A DNA stretch of 64,000 nt from Pogostemon cablin (GCA_023678885.1 CM043013.1:17950791-18014790), one strand, 5' to 3'. Positions 1-12,085 are shown, numbered from the stretch's first letter. Translations and numbers: made by a program. The notes: generated from the letters alone by a model not told the origin.

Positions 1-1082
1 CACAAATCAGGCTTGTTCCTATAGTCCTTGAGAAAGTTCTAGCTTATCAAAACTCAATCGATCCACTCATAAAGAAAAATACCATGTATGCATGGTTGAG
101 GCTCAAATTCTCACAAGCTTATGCATTGGACCTTAAGAAACTTATTACATCACATTCATCTTAAAATTGAACAAGTTAAGTAAAACATGTCACAATTTGA
201 AAGTGTAGAGATTCTTAATCATAACTTGTCATTACTTATCACAACGACATGTCATCACTCACATTCAAAAATGACTCACAACATCCCAAGAACAAACCAC
301 CAAACAATCCTAGACAAGAATAAAAATACACAAAACATAAAATAAAGACACAACAAACAAGAAACAACCAAAACACATAACAAGCAAAAACAACAAAACC
401 ATCCATCATTAGAAAACTAAGCACACATTCATAACATCCATATTCAAGTAAGCTCACAAGCATCCCCATCTTTGATTGAAAAAGAAATCTTAAATTATGA
501 AAATAAACCTCCCAAAACATAACAAATGAAGCAACATGCTAATCACATCAATCCAAATCAAGTCAAATTATGCTAAGCACATAAAAGTGGTAGGGTGTAG
601 AGTCAACTCCCTCAATAGGCATTTGGTAGTGGAAGTTGTTAGCTCCAAGCTCTATGATGCTTCCAATACCCTTCATTTATACTCAAAGACTCATCAAACA
701 CCATTAGTTCAACAATTTCATTAAAAATATGGATTCACATGCACTTCAACACACCCAATCATACCAAAATCAAACCAAAATTCATGAGAAAAATTTTAAA
801 ATTGACCCAAAAATACAAAAAGTATATACCTTCAAAACAAAGTATGTCACACCACGCCATATCCCCCCAAACTTAAATTGAAACAAGAGTTTTGAGTTAA
901 GTTTGCCAAAAGTGGTGTGACTTACTTACACACTATAAATCAAGCACTTCTCGTATCTTCAATACGCATTCTCCTCACGAGCACAATCAAAAAAATAAAA
1001 GAAAAAGTCCTTACTAAGACCACTCTAAACAATCCTTCGTCAAACTTCTAGCGACCGTTACCTCCCCGGCAACGGCGCCATT
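1..1082 (-). mobile_element. Leader/internal start of minus-strand Athila/Tat-like element A
   Basis: Reading leftwards on the minus strand from the LTR edge comes a primer site, then about 1 kb of T-rich leader that runs off the window. It contains a purine tract of the form AAGTTTGGGGGG (about 865-880) followed by a long stretch without a convincing reading frame. Short open frames here have no recognisable Gag motif. I see no coding evidence in this kilobase. The rest of the element lies outside the window. Confidence 0.6.
1061..1080 (-). other. Primer binding site (tRNA-Asp type) of element A
   Basis: On the minus strand the sequence two bases beyond the LTR edge is TGGCGCCGTTGCCGGGGAGG. 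This matches the complement of the 3' end of plant tRNA-Asp, the primer used by Athila/Tat Ty3/Gypsy elements. It fixes the orientation: the LTR to its right is the 5' LTR of a minus-strand element. Confidence 0.85.
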
Positions 1083-2760
1083 TGATTAGTCATATATAGT
1101 TGGGATGACCAATTAAAGAATTTATCGAACCACAGGGAGGAAGGCACTAGAGTTTAAGCGATCTCAAGTTTATCGTGATTTTATAAGGATGATCGAAAAG
1201 GAGGATAGATAAGCATGCAAACAAATACAATTATACTAATGCAAGAAATAAAGATAAAATGAATGCAAGGATAAGATGGGTTCCAAATGATGCAAGGATG
1301 AGATTAACAACAATCATGGCATAGATAATTAAGTAATTATGCAATTAATTCTAATCTCTCATGGACATGGCATAGGAGCGATCACTAATTTCACTTAAAC
1401 TCTCTCTCGAGATGGATAGGATGTAGGCCCTCAATAAGCATCCCAAAAGCACATACGATCGTGACCAAAGCAAACACCTCCCACTAGGTACTAATTACTC
1501 TATGAGTTCCCTAATGAGGTACTAAATCATAGGCAATATTCCCTTTTAAGGTACTATGAATTTACTAATGGTTTTGGTCTCCTCACCTAATCAACTAATC
1601 TCTCGATTAAGCTAATCAAATGTTCTATCAAAGGATTCTAAATCTAGAAGGATATCTCTATCTCATTCTAAATTAATGTACATGAAGTGTATGATGAAAT
1701 GATTCAATGAACTATCCTAAACACATAATTGATTTCTCAATCTAATCACATACCCATGACAATTAATCACACATATCATCATATAAATCAAGCAATGAAC
1801 AATAAATGATAGAAATAACACAAAGCCCATTCAAGATTAAAATCAAATTGCATAAAAACTAAATTATCCAACACCAATTATGGAGCTAATCTCACAAAGG
1901 AGATTAGCCTCTCATAGTCACAAGAAATTCAACATAGACATTAAAATCCTTACAAACCATGATCAATCTATAAAGAAATGCACAAAAATTAGAATTAGAT
2001 TCCCCCTTTGAAGTGCTTCAATGGAGATCTCCTTCTTCTTCTTGTGATCTCACTCTCCCTTGCTTCCTTGATCATTTGGATGGTGGATTTGATGGAGGAG
2101 ATCAAGTGTAGATGGATGGATGAAGAATGGATGAAGATGATGGTGTAAAATGGAGAAAATGGTGTGTGAGGTGTGTGTAGGAGTGAAACCCTTCAAAAAT
2201 CTGATCAAATATTGAAGTATTGGGTATTTATACCCCTTGGGAAGCTTCTAGAAGGATTCTGATTTTTTACAGGTTTTTACACAGCACGAGTCGTGTGCTG
2301 CAACATGGCCACAAGGTGGCCGTGTTGGGTCTTCTGATGCTCGCACACGGCCTCTCCTTACAGGGCCGTGTTACACAATACGGCTCGTGTGCAGCAACAC
2401 AGCTCGTGTACTGTAACACGAGCACAGGGTGGTCGTATTGAATGAATTGATGTCGGCACATGGTCACTTCTTATAGGGCTGTGTTCCATACACGGCCCGT
2501 GTTGGTGCATGCCCCTGTTTTTTACATTTTGTTTTGGCTCGTTCTTCTTCGTTTCAACTCCGAATTGAGATCTTTTTTTTCCTATGTCTTCCTTATCATA
2601 TCTAGCATCCAATAAAAAGTAAAAATCATAGGTTTAAGCTCATTCACACACATTTCAATAAAAATACAAAACACAACCAAATAACACATAAATACGGATA
2701 AAATAATACGAAAATGGATATAAAAAGACACTAAAATCTAGGTAAAAATATCACTCATCA
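1083..2760 (-). repeat. 5' LTR of minus-strand Athila/Tat element A
   Basis: The LTR begins TGATGAGTGAT on the minus strand and ends ..ATCA two bases before the primer site, giving TG..CA borders. Its inner two thirds matches the plus-strand fragment at 9309-10084 (shared text such as the block around gagattagc and the terminal segment with cctccctgtggttc). At its right edge the integrase of element B resumes with ttaag, the probable 5-bp target duplication, so element A inserted into element B. Confidence 0.8.
2283..2510. repeat. Array of ACACGGCC/GGCCGTGT motifs in LTR A
   Basis: Within the U3-side part of LTR A, about 230 bases hold many copies of short sequences of the type acacggcc, ggccgtgt and gctcgtgt in alternating orientation, spaced about 10-40 bases. 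The stretch is much GC-richer than the rest of the LTR. The short reading frames across it are by-products of the repeat. Confidence 0.7.
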
Positions 2761-3394
2761 TTAAGCATAGGGTTACTACACCCTACGATCCTCAGGCGAA
2801 TGGGCAAGCGAAAGTCTCTAACCTGCAAGTGAAGCAAATCCTGGAGAAGGTAGTGAGAACCAATAGGAAAGATTGGGCTATGAAGCTCGATGACATCTTA
2901 TGGGGGTTCCATACGTCATACAAGACTGTGCAAGGAATATCACCTTATCAAATTGTCTATAGGAAGCCGTGCCACATACCGTAGAGATTCAGCATAGATC
3001 TTTTTGGGTAGTAAGGAGATTGAACTTATTCATAAAGGAGGTCAAGGACTTAAGGTTGACGCATATCAATCAATTGGATGAGTTTAGATGTCAAGCTTTC
3101 AAGAACTCAGTGATTTATAAAGAGCGCATGAAGAAGTGGCATGACTCGAAGATCACTTATAAAGAGTTTAAACAAGGAGATGAGGTATTACCTTTTAACT
3201 CTCGTTTGAAGTTTTTCGCAGAAAAATTGAAATCAAAGTGGACGGGACCGTTCATTATCCATGGAGCCTGTGGAGGGGGGAGTTTTGAAATCATGAACAA
3301 AGACAGAGACATCATAGCGGCGAATGGGCATCGATTGAAGCACTTTAGGTCGCCGGATGATGCTTATGTCATCTTTGAAGATACCTTACATTGA
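2761..3394 (+). pseudogene. Integrase C-terminal part (element B), broken
   Basis: The frame starting at the left edge matches the second half of the Ty3/Gypsy integrase core and the C-terminal domain seen at 55306-55942 in element C. In the core segment QANGQAKVSN the position of the catalytic Glu of the D,D-35-E triad is Lys (codon AAA; element C has GAA). One base is lost near 2981, so the C-terminal 140 residues continue in another frame to the stop at 3392-3394. Both defects rule out activity. The catalytic Asp region lies beyond the interruption by element A. Confidence 0.85.
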
Positions 3395-3565
3395 GTTGGT
3401 GCCGTCGTAACTTTCCAACGTTAAACATGAGCGCATGTTGGGGGCTTTCCCTACTGTTTTATTGCTATATTTATTTCGTGTGAGTAAGAAATTTTTATAT
3501 TTAAGGTGCTTACTAATCGGCAATTACATGTCTTTGCAAACATAGTTTCAACTATAGTTTCTACT

Positions 3566-3578
3566 AAGTTTGGGGGAG
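3566..3578 (+). other. Internal polypurine tract of element B
   Basis: AAGTTTGGGGGAG lies about 170 bases after the integrase stop. Element C has the same tract at about 56114-56126, and the 3' polypurine tract next to the LTR has the same core. It could act as a second plus-strand primer site; this is inference from sequence only. Confidence 0.5.
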
Positions 3579-3885
3579 TGTGATATTCTTACCTCATTGA
3601 AGCACCAAGAGTATAATTTTTTCTTTGTAATGTTTGCTAGGGGAGTTGATTTTTTGCGGTATATTGAAACTTTAATTGGTTTCGATGTGTCAATTTTTTG
3701 CAATTTTTCTAGTATTCGGTGGTGTTTTATTTATTTTAGTAAGAGCGGAGTATTATACATAATTTTTTGTATAGTTTAAGAGTGGTTCTCTAACTTTCGT
3801 TTTGGGTATTATTATGCTTGATGTTGTCCTAGAGTTTGAGTTTTGCAAGGAAAGACTAGGAAAACACAAATTTAAGAAGTTTGGA

Positions 3886-4263
3886 AGCTTGTTCGACCAA
3901 ACGCTACTGTTTGACCAAAGTTATGAGGTCGAACGGTGGTCGAACGACATGGCTGAATGCAAAATCAACTTACAAAGGCTCAGTTCGACCAACATGCCTT
4001 GTTCGACTAGAACTCTCAGGTCGAACAGCGGTCAAACAAAATAGAGGAGAATAGGGGGAGTTTTTCAGTTTACAGAGGTGATGTTCGACCTCACACTGTT
4101 GTTCGACCAGCATATTTTGGTCGAACGAGGTCATGTTTTACAGGCAGGCTCGTGCAGTTTGGCCAGAAACCCTAGTTCGACCACATTGTTTGAGTCGAAC
4201 TGGGTCTTGAATCGCGATTTAAGGTCAATTTACGCGGGTCGTTCGACTTATTTCTATCATCCT
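3886..4263. repeat. GTTCGACC/GGTCGAAC motif array, 3' untranslated region of B
   Basis: Roughly a dozen copies of the mutually reverse-complementary octamers gttcgacc and ggtcgaac, plus one-base variants such as gtttgacc, occur in 380 bases between the integrase and the env-like frame. Motifs often come as facing pairs. Equivalent arrays occur in the LTRs of B, C and D, in the gag-protease spacer of C and in the 3' region of C. Confidence 0.75.
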
Positions 4264-4427
4264 TTCTCGAACAATCATCCCAACTTGTAAGAACTTCACT
4301 CTAAAATCTTCCCACACTTAATTCTTCCTCTCCACACACTTCCAAAACTAAGTTTTGAAGGATTCAAGTCCGATTTGGGCTATTTCATTCGAAATATTTG
4401 GGGATTTTTTCGTGCATCACACACACC

Positions 4428-6376
4428 ATGGTCGGAAACAAAGGTATATTTTCTAACTTCGTTACTCTTAAATTGAAGTGATTATACTTATTGAAGGTTG
4501 GGTAAGTGGAGTAAAACATATTCTTAGTTGGATTTGAAGTGTTGAAATCGGTGTTCTTGTTAAAATTTTACATGAATTTGCATGATTCAATTTACGTTGG
4601 ATTATTGGATTTTTGTGAAATTGATGATGCATATCTTGCGGGCTTGAGTTTAATTTTGAATTATATATATGGGCTCGTTGATTAGAAGTGTTGATGTTGT
4701 GCAATTGAATGTGGAAGATGAGCATGCTTATGGTTTTTGTTGAGTTTTTGTTGAAATTGAGAAGCATGTTTAATGTGTGTAGTAATCTTAAGACTAGTGA
4801 TTGAAATTATCTCATGAATGAAAGTGTTGAGCATATATTCATTATGATGATTAGATGAACACTTGAAATTTATGGATATTAAGTTTGAGTTGATTATGGC
4901 ATGCGAATTTGAAGTCTTGTGTAGAATTCATGCTTAATTTATTCTTAAGATTGGTATACTTGCTTTATCTTTTTTGTTGTGTATTGAAATATAATATTTG
5001 TAGGAAAAGAGATTGCTTAATCTTCTAAGAGGAATGAGACTAAGTTTCCTAGGAAAGGTGATGTTGCAAAGCATATTAAAGCTTGATAAGAAGAAATCGT
5101 CCGATTTTGGTATAAAGATCGAGGACTGGGAGGAAAAAAAGGAGTTGTGGACAGCTATAGCAAACAAGATAATGAGGACTCATTATCAAGATGATCACGC
5201 CATGGTGTAGATGAACATCATCAACGATATTTGTTGGATGTTCAATCAAGTAGGAATCACCAGGTTTATGGAGATGAAGAGGGACACATATTTCCACATT
5301 ACTGCAGAAGTTTTATGCTCGATGAGAGTCGATTGTGGAGATCATTATCTTCCTTATTACTTGTGGATGCATATTGGAGGACAATTGCAGCTGATGTATG
5401 CCAGTGAATTCAATGAGATGATTGGTTGCGAGAATGTGTCTGAAGTGGAGCACGCTGATTTCCATGTTGATGAGTTTTGGAGATCTATATCGGGGAGGCA
5501 AGGTCGTTATAATTCGAACACCACTAAGGTTGCCTACATCCGCAACCCCATGATAGCTTATATGGATTGAATTCTGAGCAACACACTGTTTGCTCGATCC
5601 GAGGGCAGTTGTATTCCTAGGGGGAGTTGTATGTGCTCTGGTGCATGTTGAATGGAGTCTACTTCAATGTTGCGGCGTACTTTTTCAAGCAGCTTTACAA
5701 GTTCTCTACTCATGATTTCCAGCTAGTCAATATTGGAGGGCTGATTACTCTATTAGCAGAGTACTATCGACTTGATTTAAGCAGGCATAGGCCGATCTGA
5801 TGGGATCCTGATTTGATTCTATCATTCTGTGTTAGGTTGGGATTGGTACAGTAGATAAATGATGCTTGGATGTTCATCTATGGAAAGAATCTGCTTTTTT
5901 TTCGATTTTCATTATCGATTGTTGATCTTACTTCAATTCAGATCAACACCAATCTGTTGATCGATACCTCGGAGCATAGGGTAATTTCCAAGACTTGTTT
6001 GGAAGAGGGAATTGGAGACTTCTAGCCAGCGTTCGTGTATCCAGAAATGGATTTTCCTCCGATGCAGCAGCCACAGCATGAGTACTTCAAGCCACCACCA
6101 CAGCAGCAGCAGGATTTCTGGCAAGCCCAGGATCACTTCTATAGGGAGAAGTTCAGGTTGATGAACGAGTATTTTACCACTTTGAATGCGAACCAGCAAG
6201 AGATGAATCGACAGTTGGCATTGGCGAATTCAAATTACGCTGTGCTCAACCTTCGGTATGATGGTATGGATCAGAGATTGGGAGAGGTGGATATGAAACT
6301 ATATAATCTTCACAGGGATTTCAATTATTGGCGCATGGAGATAAGTGATGATGATGATAATGCTCCGGAGGAGTAG
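4428..6376 (+). pseudogene. Env-like / Athila extra reading frame of element B
   Basis: Downstream of pol, Athila elements carry an extra frame often called env-like. Here an ATG at 4428 is followed after 16 bases by a GT (4444) and a TTTGTAG acceptor ends at 5003, suggesting an intron; element C shows the same layout. After 5004, broken frames run to 6376: a segment with ICWMFNQVGITRFMEM (about 5229-5276), a Gln/Pro-rich stretch (6035-6120), and a C-terminus with LHRDFNYW and an acidic tail ending DDDDNAPEE. Element C has matching segments (ILWMFDQVGIHRFMEL; DDDAPEE). No signal peptide or membrane helix is evident in what remains. Several stops and frame changes make it non-functional. The intron join does not restore one frame as it stands. 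Confidence 0.6.
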
Positions 6377-7635
6377 TGGCACTAGGTTTTTTTATCCTTT
6401 TCTATTTTCTCTCATCTCCATTCTCTTTTTCACTTTACAGGTTGAGCGATTGTAAGTGGTGTGGAGTGTTTGGTTGAGATTCATGCCTGGGTGGTTTATA
6501 TTGATATTGATTGATGATGGATATATTTGTTCTGTTTGATTTGGATGGTGATCAGATTGATTTGGAAAGTTTGCTGTTACTTCTTGATTATGCATGTGCA
6601 CTTGTTTTTTATGCATGTTGATTTTATTAATGATAGGCATGTACCATTATTGCTTGTAGTTTATGTAGATGTTGATGTTTGCATGCTTTGAAGTGTGCTT
6701 AGGAATCTATCACCCATGTGAGAATTTGAGCCTTATGAAATTATGCTACATCAGTGCATTGATAATTGAGCTACTTATTCAAATTTTATCCTACCTTGAA
6801 GTTTATATCATTGGAAGCCCCGTTGAGCCTTTAAAAGCTTTTTTTTTTGGCAAGCCTATGATAAAAAGCCTTATTTACCTATAGTTGAACTTCGAAATAC
6901 CCTATTTACTAGTAGAGAGTCAAGGTGAATAAAATGCTAGCTTATATGTGAAAAGGAAGGAAGGAAGTTTGCATAGTGATAAAAATAAATATGTTGTTAA
7001 ATCTTGTGAAGGGATAGTGCATGTACTCCAATTGCTTAAAAAGGATAGTGCCCAAAATTGGTACCCATGCACACTGAAGAAGAAGAAAGATGTTTATTCC
7101 AAATGAAGTAAGAGAAGAAGTAATGAAAGGATCATGAGAATGATGAAGGAGAAAGAACAAGTATTAATGCTGTTAGATGAAAAGCAAATCTCAAAGGTAA
7201 TTCTCTACTAGTGAAATTAGTCACTTTTATCTATACTCTCATACCTTTACCAAAGAGCCAACATTATAACCCAAAGAACAAGTCCTTTGTGATCCTAGTG
7301 TTGAAGCAATTATGAATTGATTTTTGAGACCATTGCGAAGCTTATGATTACGCGAATATATGAATTGATTTTGAGCGTATATACTAACCCTTTAAAAGTG
7401 TATATCTTTTACACTTGAGCGCGAGAGTAAACTTACCTAGTGAGCTAGATGATTTTGCACCCGTAGAAGTATTGTAGTTGATGAATATTTTTACATGGAT
7501 GAAAGGTATGGTGGATACATGTTTTGAATTGATATAATTGCATGTGTTAGAATAAGTTGTGCTTATTATAAGGACCTTGTGATTACACTCTCTTGCCTTG
7601 TTTTGATTTGTGTTGCCTCGGGACTAGCAACATGT
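6377..7635 (+). mobile_element. 3' spacer of element B, non-coding
   Basis: This 1.26-kb spacer lies between the env-like frame and the 3' polypurine tract. It matches 59053-60420 of element C in patches, for example the block with tcctttgtgatcctagt and the terminal gttgcctcgggac. I see no coding frame, RNA gene or further repeat in it. Confidence 0.6.
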
Positions 7636-7648
7636 AAGTTTGGGGGTT
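7636..7648 (+). other. 3' polypurine tract of element B
   Basis: The sequence aagtttgggggt ends directly at the LTR start TGATGAG. This position and composition are those of the plus-strand primer of LTR retrotransposons. Confidence 0.75.
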
Positions 7649-9308
7649 TGATGAGAGTAATAATTCACGTGTTTTGAGCTCCGATTTGTGTAGAAATTGA
7701 GTATGATTTGGTCTTTTATCAAGATGAATTGGGATGTTTATGGAAAATCCACGAATCAGATGCTACTGAGGCTATTTGAGCGTATTTGTACAGGAAAACA
7801 GGTCTTAAGTGCTCGGAATTAGAAAAGATATTTTTTGAGGTGTTGTTTGACCGGGAGAGACCGTTCGACCAGCATAAGCTTGGTCGAACGGAAAAGATAA
7901 TTCAAACAGGAGGCGTTTCAACTTACAGAGAGGTCATTCGACCAAGGAAGCTTATTCGTCCAAAGGAAGTCAAGTCAAATGAGGGAGGTCAATCGAACGG
8001 CAAGTAGAAATAAAGTTTAGTTTATAGACATGCCGTTCGACCTCAGTTTGACCAAAAGGTCCCATTCGACCAAGTCAAATCTGGTCGAACGGCAACATGT
8101 CAGCTCCAAAACATTAGGATTTTCACATCCAGTATGTGCATGTGTGTGTTTTCGATGAAAAAGCCCAGTAAGAGTCCATGAGGAGAAGTTACAAGTATTA
8201 AAAGGGGTGCCTATCACACCAAAAAGGGAGTTAGATTCCACATCCATCCTACACCACATCCAAACCCTAACTCCATCTGCAGGAGCTGTAGAGAGAGATT
8301 CGTGCAGCGAATCAAGTGAGAACCAAGTGAAGATTCAAGACGGGGCAAGAAATTACGATGCCCATCTCTAGGATTTACTTCGCAACTTAATCTTTCTTGT
8401 AATTTTCAAGACTATGTGTAAGATCTATCCAATCACCATGAACGTTCTTTAAAGCGTCATAGGCTAGAACCACTTTGGTAGTTCTAGGGTTATGAAGGTT
8501 TTTATCTAGTTAATTGAACTTCCGTGTGTATACTCCGTACAACACTACTTGTGGTTTATTTTATGTAAGACTATGCTTATTAATTCATACTCAGAGTTGT
8601 TTTGTGCATCATTAACTGTTATGTAGAGTCTGAATATATATCTTGGTTATTGATTGAGTGCGTTCAATGCTGAGCAGGATTATATGTTATGATTCTAAGT
8701 GAGGGGACTCCGAAGCTTTATTAGAACTATCTTATATGAATACTTATTAATTGAATTGAATTCGAATTACTAAATAGGAAATAGAAGATAATTATATAGT
8801 ACCTATAAAAGGAGATCATATCGGGTTAGAGTACTTAGTGCACGAGAAATAATTGATACTGATAGTACCTAAAAAGGGGGGTGTAATTATATATCTTGCT
8901 CCAAGGATATTCACATGTGTTATATGCTTATATGCTTATGTCAATAGAGTAGGTTTGCATGATTTAGTGATGCGTCTATTTTTTACAAGGTAGAGTCGAA
9001 CATTGACATACGAAAGGAAAATTAATTAGTGAAACTAGATTGCCTGAAGAGCTACCTATCTTCTCACTTGTTAACTCTCGTTTATTCTCTACTGTCTTTA
9101 TTTTATTCATTATGTTATTATTTGTTCATTAGTTTAATAATTATTCTCATCTTAAATTGCCAACAATAGATTCTTTAGATTAGATAATAATAAATTGATA
9201 ACCAACTGTCTTTTGGGTTCGATAAATATAACTTGGACGCTTATCTAAACTACAATCGCATCCTTCATACTTGGGGATAAAAATTGTGTGTTGAGAAAAT
9301 GCCCAACA
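7649..9308 (+). repeat. 3' LTR of element B
   Basis: The LTR starts TGATGAGAG after the polypurine tract and ends gagaaaatgcccaaca. It shares long blocks with the LTR of element C (48272-49859), for example the stretch with ccgtacaacactacttg, and with the minus-strand LTR at 62604-64000. It contains a GTTCGACC motif array at about 7850-8095. After 9308 the sequence changes to an unrelated older LTR. Confidence 0.85.
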
Positions 9309-10084
9309 GTAGGCTAATTTCCCTTGTGAGATTAGCAACATGATGGTTGTTGGATAAATTTGGGATTTATATATTTTAATTCATTTGTTGATTGCGTAAA
9401 TGGATTTTCTATCATTGATATTTGAGATCTTGAGGTTTATGATGATTTGTGTGTTCAATTGTTCTAAATATGTGATTAGATTGAGAAATCAATTATATGC
9501 TTAGGATAATTGAGTGAATCATTTTATCAAACACTTCATGTGCATTATAAATTGTAAAGAGATTGAGAAGTCCTTTAGAATTTAGAATCCTTTGATAGAA
9601 CATGTGATTTGTTAGATTGAGAGGTCAATTGATCATGTGAAGGGACTCTCTAATTGAACTTAGTACCTAGTTAGAATTATTTGATTGAGAACCGACCTTA
9701 GAGCCATTGTGAGACTTGTAAGGGATCTACATCCTATCCATTTCGAGAGGGAGTTTATGTGGAATTCGTGTTGACCCTTAGTCTTCTACCCTTGGCACAT
9801 ATGAGTTTAATGAATGAATCCTAGAATTACCACTTCTTTAGTATTGTTAATCTCACTTTTGTTCAATTAGGAAAACCACACTTCATTTATCTATTTGCTT
9901 TGTTTGATCATTGCTTGGTTACTTGCTTTGATTACTTTTGATTACTTGTTTAAACAACCAACCCTTTGATTATTCGTCTCTATAAAATTACAAGAAACGT
10001 GAGATCGCTTAAGCACTAGTACCTTCCTCCCTGTGGTTCAATAAATTTTTGAATTGGTCATCCCAACTACAAAATGGCTAATCA
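9309..10084 (+). repeat. LTR fragment of element A's family, plus strand
   Basis: This fragment is the reverse-complement counterpart of 1083 to about 1920: it shares the region around gtgagattagcaac and the end with accttcctccctgtggttc, and ends ..ggctaatca. Its 5' part is missing because element B inserted into it. No primer site follows position 10084, so it is the rest of a 3' LTR or solo LTR. Confidence 0.75.
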
Positions 10085-10119
10085 ATGAACACAAACAAGT
10101 TCTTTTCAACAACGCCCGC

Positions 10120-10480
10120 CACATCTCTGTCAATACTATGAGTGATCACTCTAGAACCTCTTCCAACTCAATTTACCCCCAACCTGACCCCCAATCCGAA
10201 ACCTCTTCCATCACTTTTAATACTATGAGTACTCGCTTTAAAACCTCTTCCAACTCAATTTACTCACAATCCAAAACCTCTTCCAACCCTGAAAAGCGAG
10301 CTTACCTAATTTACCCACAATCCGAAACCTCTTCTATCTCTTTCAATACTATGAATGATCACTTTAAAACCTCTTTCAACTCAATTTACTCACAATCCGA
10401 AACCTCTTCCAATCCTGATGAAAAGCGAGCTTACCGAGTGAATACGGATGTAAGTTCAGTAGTACTTTATTTTGGATAAA
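10120..10480 (+). repeat. Tandem repeat with open frame next to the old LTR
   Basis: Three imperfect repeat units of roughly 90-125 bases (about 10120, 10210 and 10336) each contain aatactatga, aacctcttccaactcaattta and aatccgaaacctcttcc. One frame stays open from an ATG inside the LTR end (10054), or from 10138, to 10479, giving a Ser/Thr/Asn-rich peptide with repeated SETSS and FNTM segments. I do not recognise it. An open frame through repeats that are a multiple of three can arise by chance, so coding is uncertain. Confidence 0.4.
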
Positions 10481-10696
10481 AGAAGTTGGTAATAAGTTAA
10501 ATAACTAGATATTCAATAATTCGGGCGAAATTAATTTTAATTTTATGTGAATCTTCAATTTTTGAATTATATCGTTGATACACAAGATGCAACACGTATC
10601 GCTACACTGTGATACGTGTCTTATGTTGATGTGGTATAATTTCACTTTAATTGAAACATGATGAATTTTTGATTGATATATAAATTATTCTTTTAT

Positions 10697-10995
<299 letters not shown>

Positions 10996-11770
10996 AGGAA
11001 GATTGGGCTTTTTTTGGTTTGGGGTGGATTCTTATGTTGTTGTTATATGTGTATACTGTTATCTGTAATACTCTTTAAAGTTGTCGAAAAGAACATTAAT
11101 TAATTTTAGGGATGGGTAATTGCACCCTTAATTTACTAAATGAATCCCTAAGTGCTAAATACATCTCATTAAAATTTTAATAAACAAGCATCAATCACTG
11201 AACATACTCCATGCATGATCATTTTACCTTTTTAATTAAAAAATTAAACTTGTAATACAATTTTTATAAATAAATCCTATTAATCAAAAGAAATAAAAAA
11301 ATTAAAATAATAATTGTAATTAAATAAATTAAATTAAAAAGAAAAAAAATGTAAATTTAAGAAAAAAATTATTAAAATATTTAACGAATTAAAATTAATA
11401 TATTTAAAATTTTATTAATAAAAAATTAAAAAATTAAAAAAAATCAACAAAAATTAAAAAAATATACTTCATAAATTTGAGAGTCGATGAAAATATATAT
11501 ATATAAAAAATAGAATTTGATTTAATATATATATGAAAAAAATAAATCAATTTAAAAACAAATTAAATTAAAAAAAATGCAAACCATACAAAACTAATTA
11601 AAATGTAAATTTGACATTTAAAATAATTATAACAAGATTAATTCACAAATTAATCAAAAGAAATATAATTTAAATTTAAATAATATAAAAAAAATTACAT
11701 ACCCATCAATTTTTTGAGCTTGACGAAATCTTTAGTGGAAGTTGTGTGTGGACGAGAATTTTTTTTTAGC
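10996..11770. other. AT-rich spacer, no gene seen
   Basis: This is very AT-rich sequence with runs of A and of aattaaaa words. I see no coding frame, RNA gene or clear transposon edge. Confidence 0.5.
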
Positions 11771-11774
11771 GAGG

Positions 11775-11847
11775 TTCTTGTACCCGGGACACACCATCTC
11801 CATGTAAACACAAGAGTTTTAGTTATGATGTGTTCCCGGGTACAAGA
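11775..11847. repeat. Hairpin with ttgtacccggga arms
   Basis: The arm at 11775-11797 (cttgtacccgggacacacc) is the near-complement of the arm at 11826-11847 (gtgttcccgggtacaag), with a loop of about 28 bases. It may be a remnant of a small foldback element. No function is inferred. Confidence 0.6.
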
Positions 11848-12085
11848 GTTTTTGTCTTTTCTTTTTTAATTTTATTTATTTAATTACAATTATTATTTTA
11901 ACCTTTTGATTAATACATATTTGGAAAATACTTGGGTGAGACCGTCTCACGGATCCTCTTATGTGAGACGGATCACCCATTAATCCATTAATTATATTTT
12001 TAAGTGTATTGTTTGGTTATAGTCAAATTTAAATTAGAAATTTTAATTATAAAAGTAAATTAATTAGATCTTTTATATATTTTTT

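Larger units (their letters stand above)
2761..9308 (+). mobile_element. Athila-type retrotransposon B, 3' portion
   Basis: Plus-strand element truncated at its left by element A. In order it holds the end of integrase, an internal polypurine tract, a motif array, an env-like reading frame, a spacer, the 3' polypurine tract and a 3' LTR. The same order and near-identical stretches occur in element C (55306-60425), so both belong to one family. The right edge (9308) abuts an older LTR fragment, meaning B inserted into that LTR. Confidence 0.85.

Noticed and set aside
2267..2612. Overlapping frames in LTR A with His/Arg/Cys-rich products
   Set aside because: They result from the GGCCGTGT array and are present on both strands.
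3886..4263. GTTCGACC motifs as Pol III B-boxes or tRNA remnants
   Set aside because: The octamer resembles the start of a B-box (GTTCGA) but lacks the required final C at the right distance and has no A-box partner.
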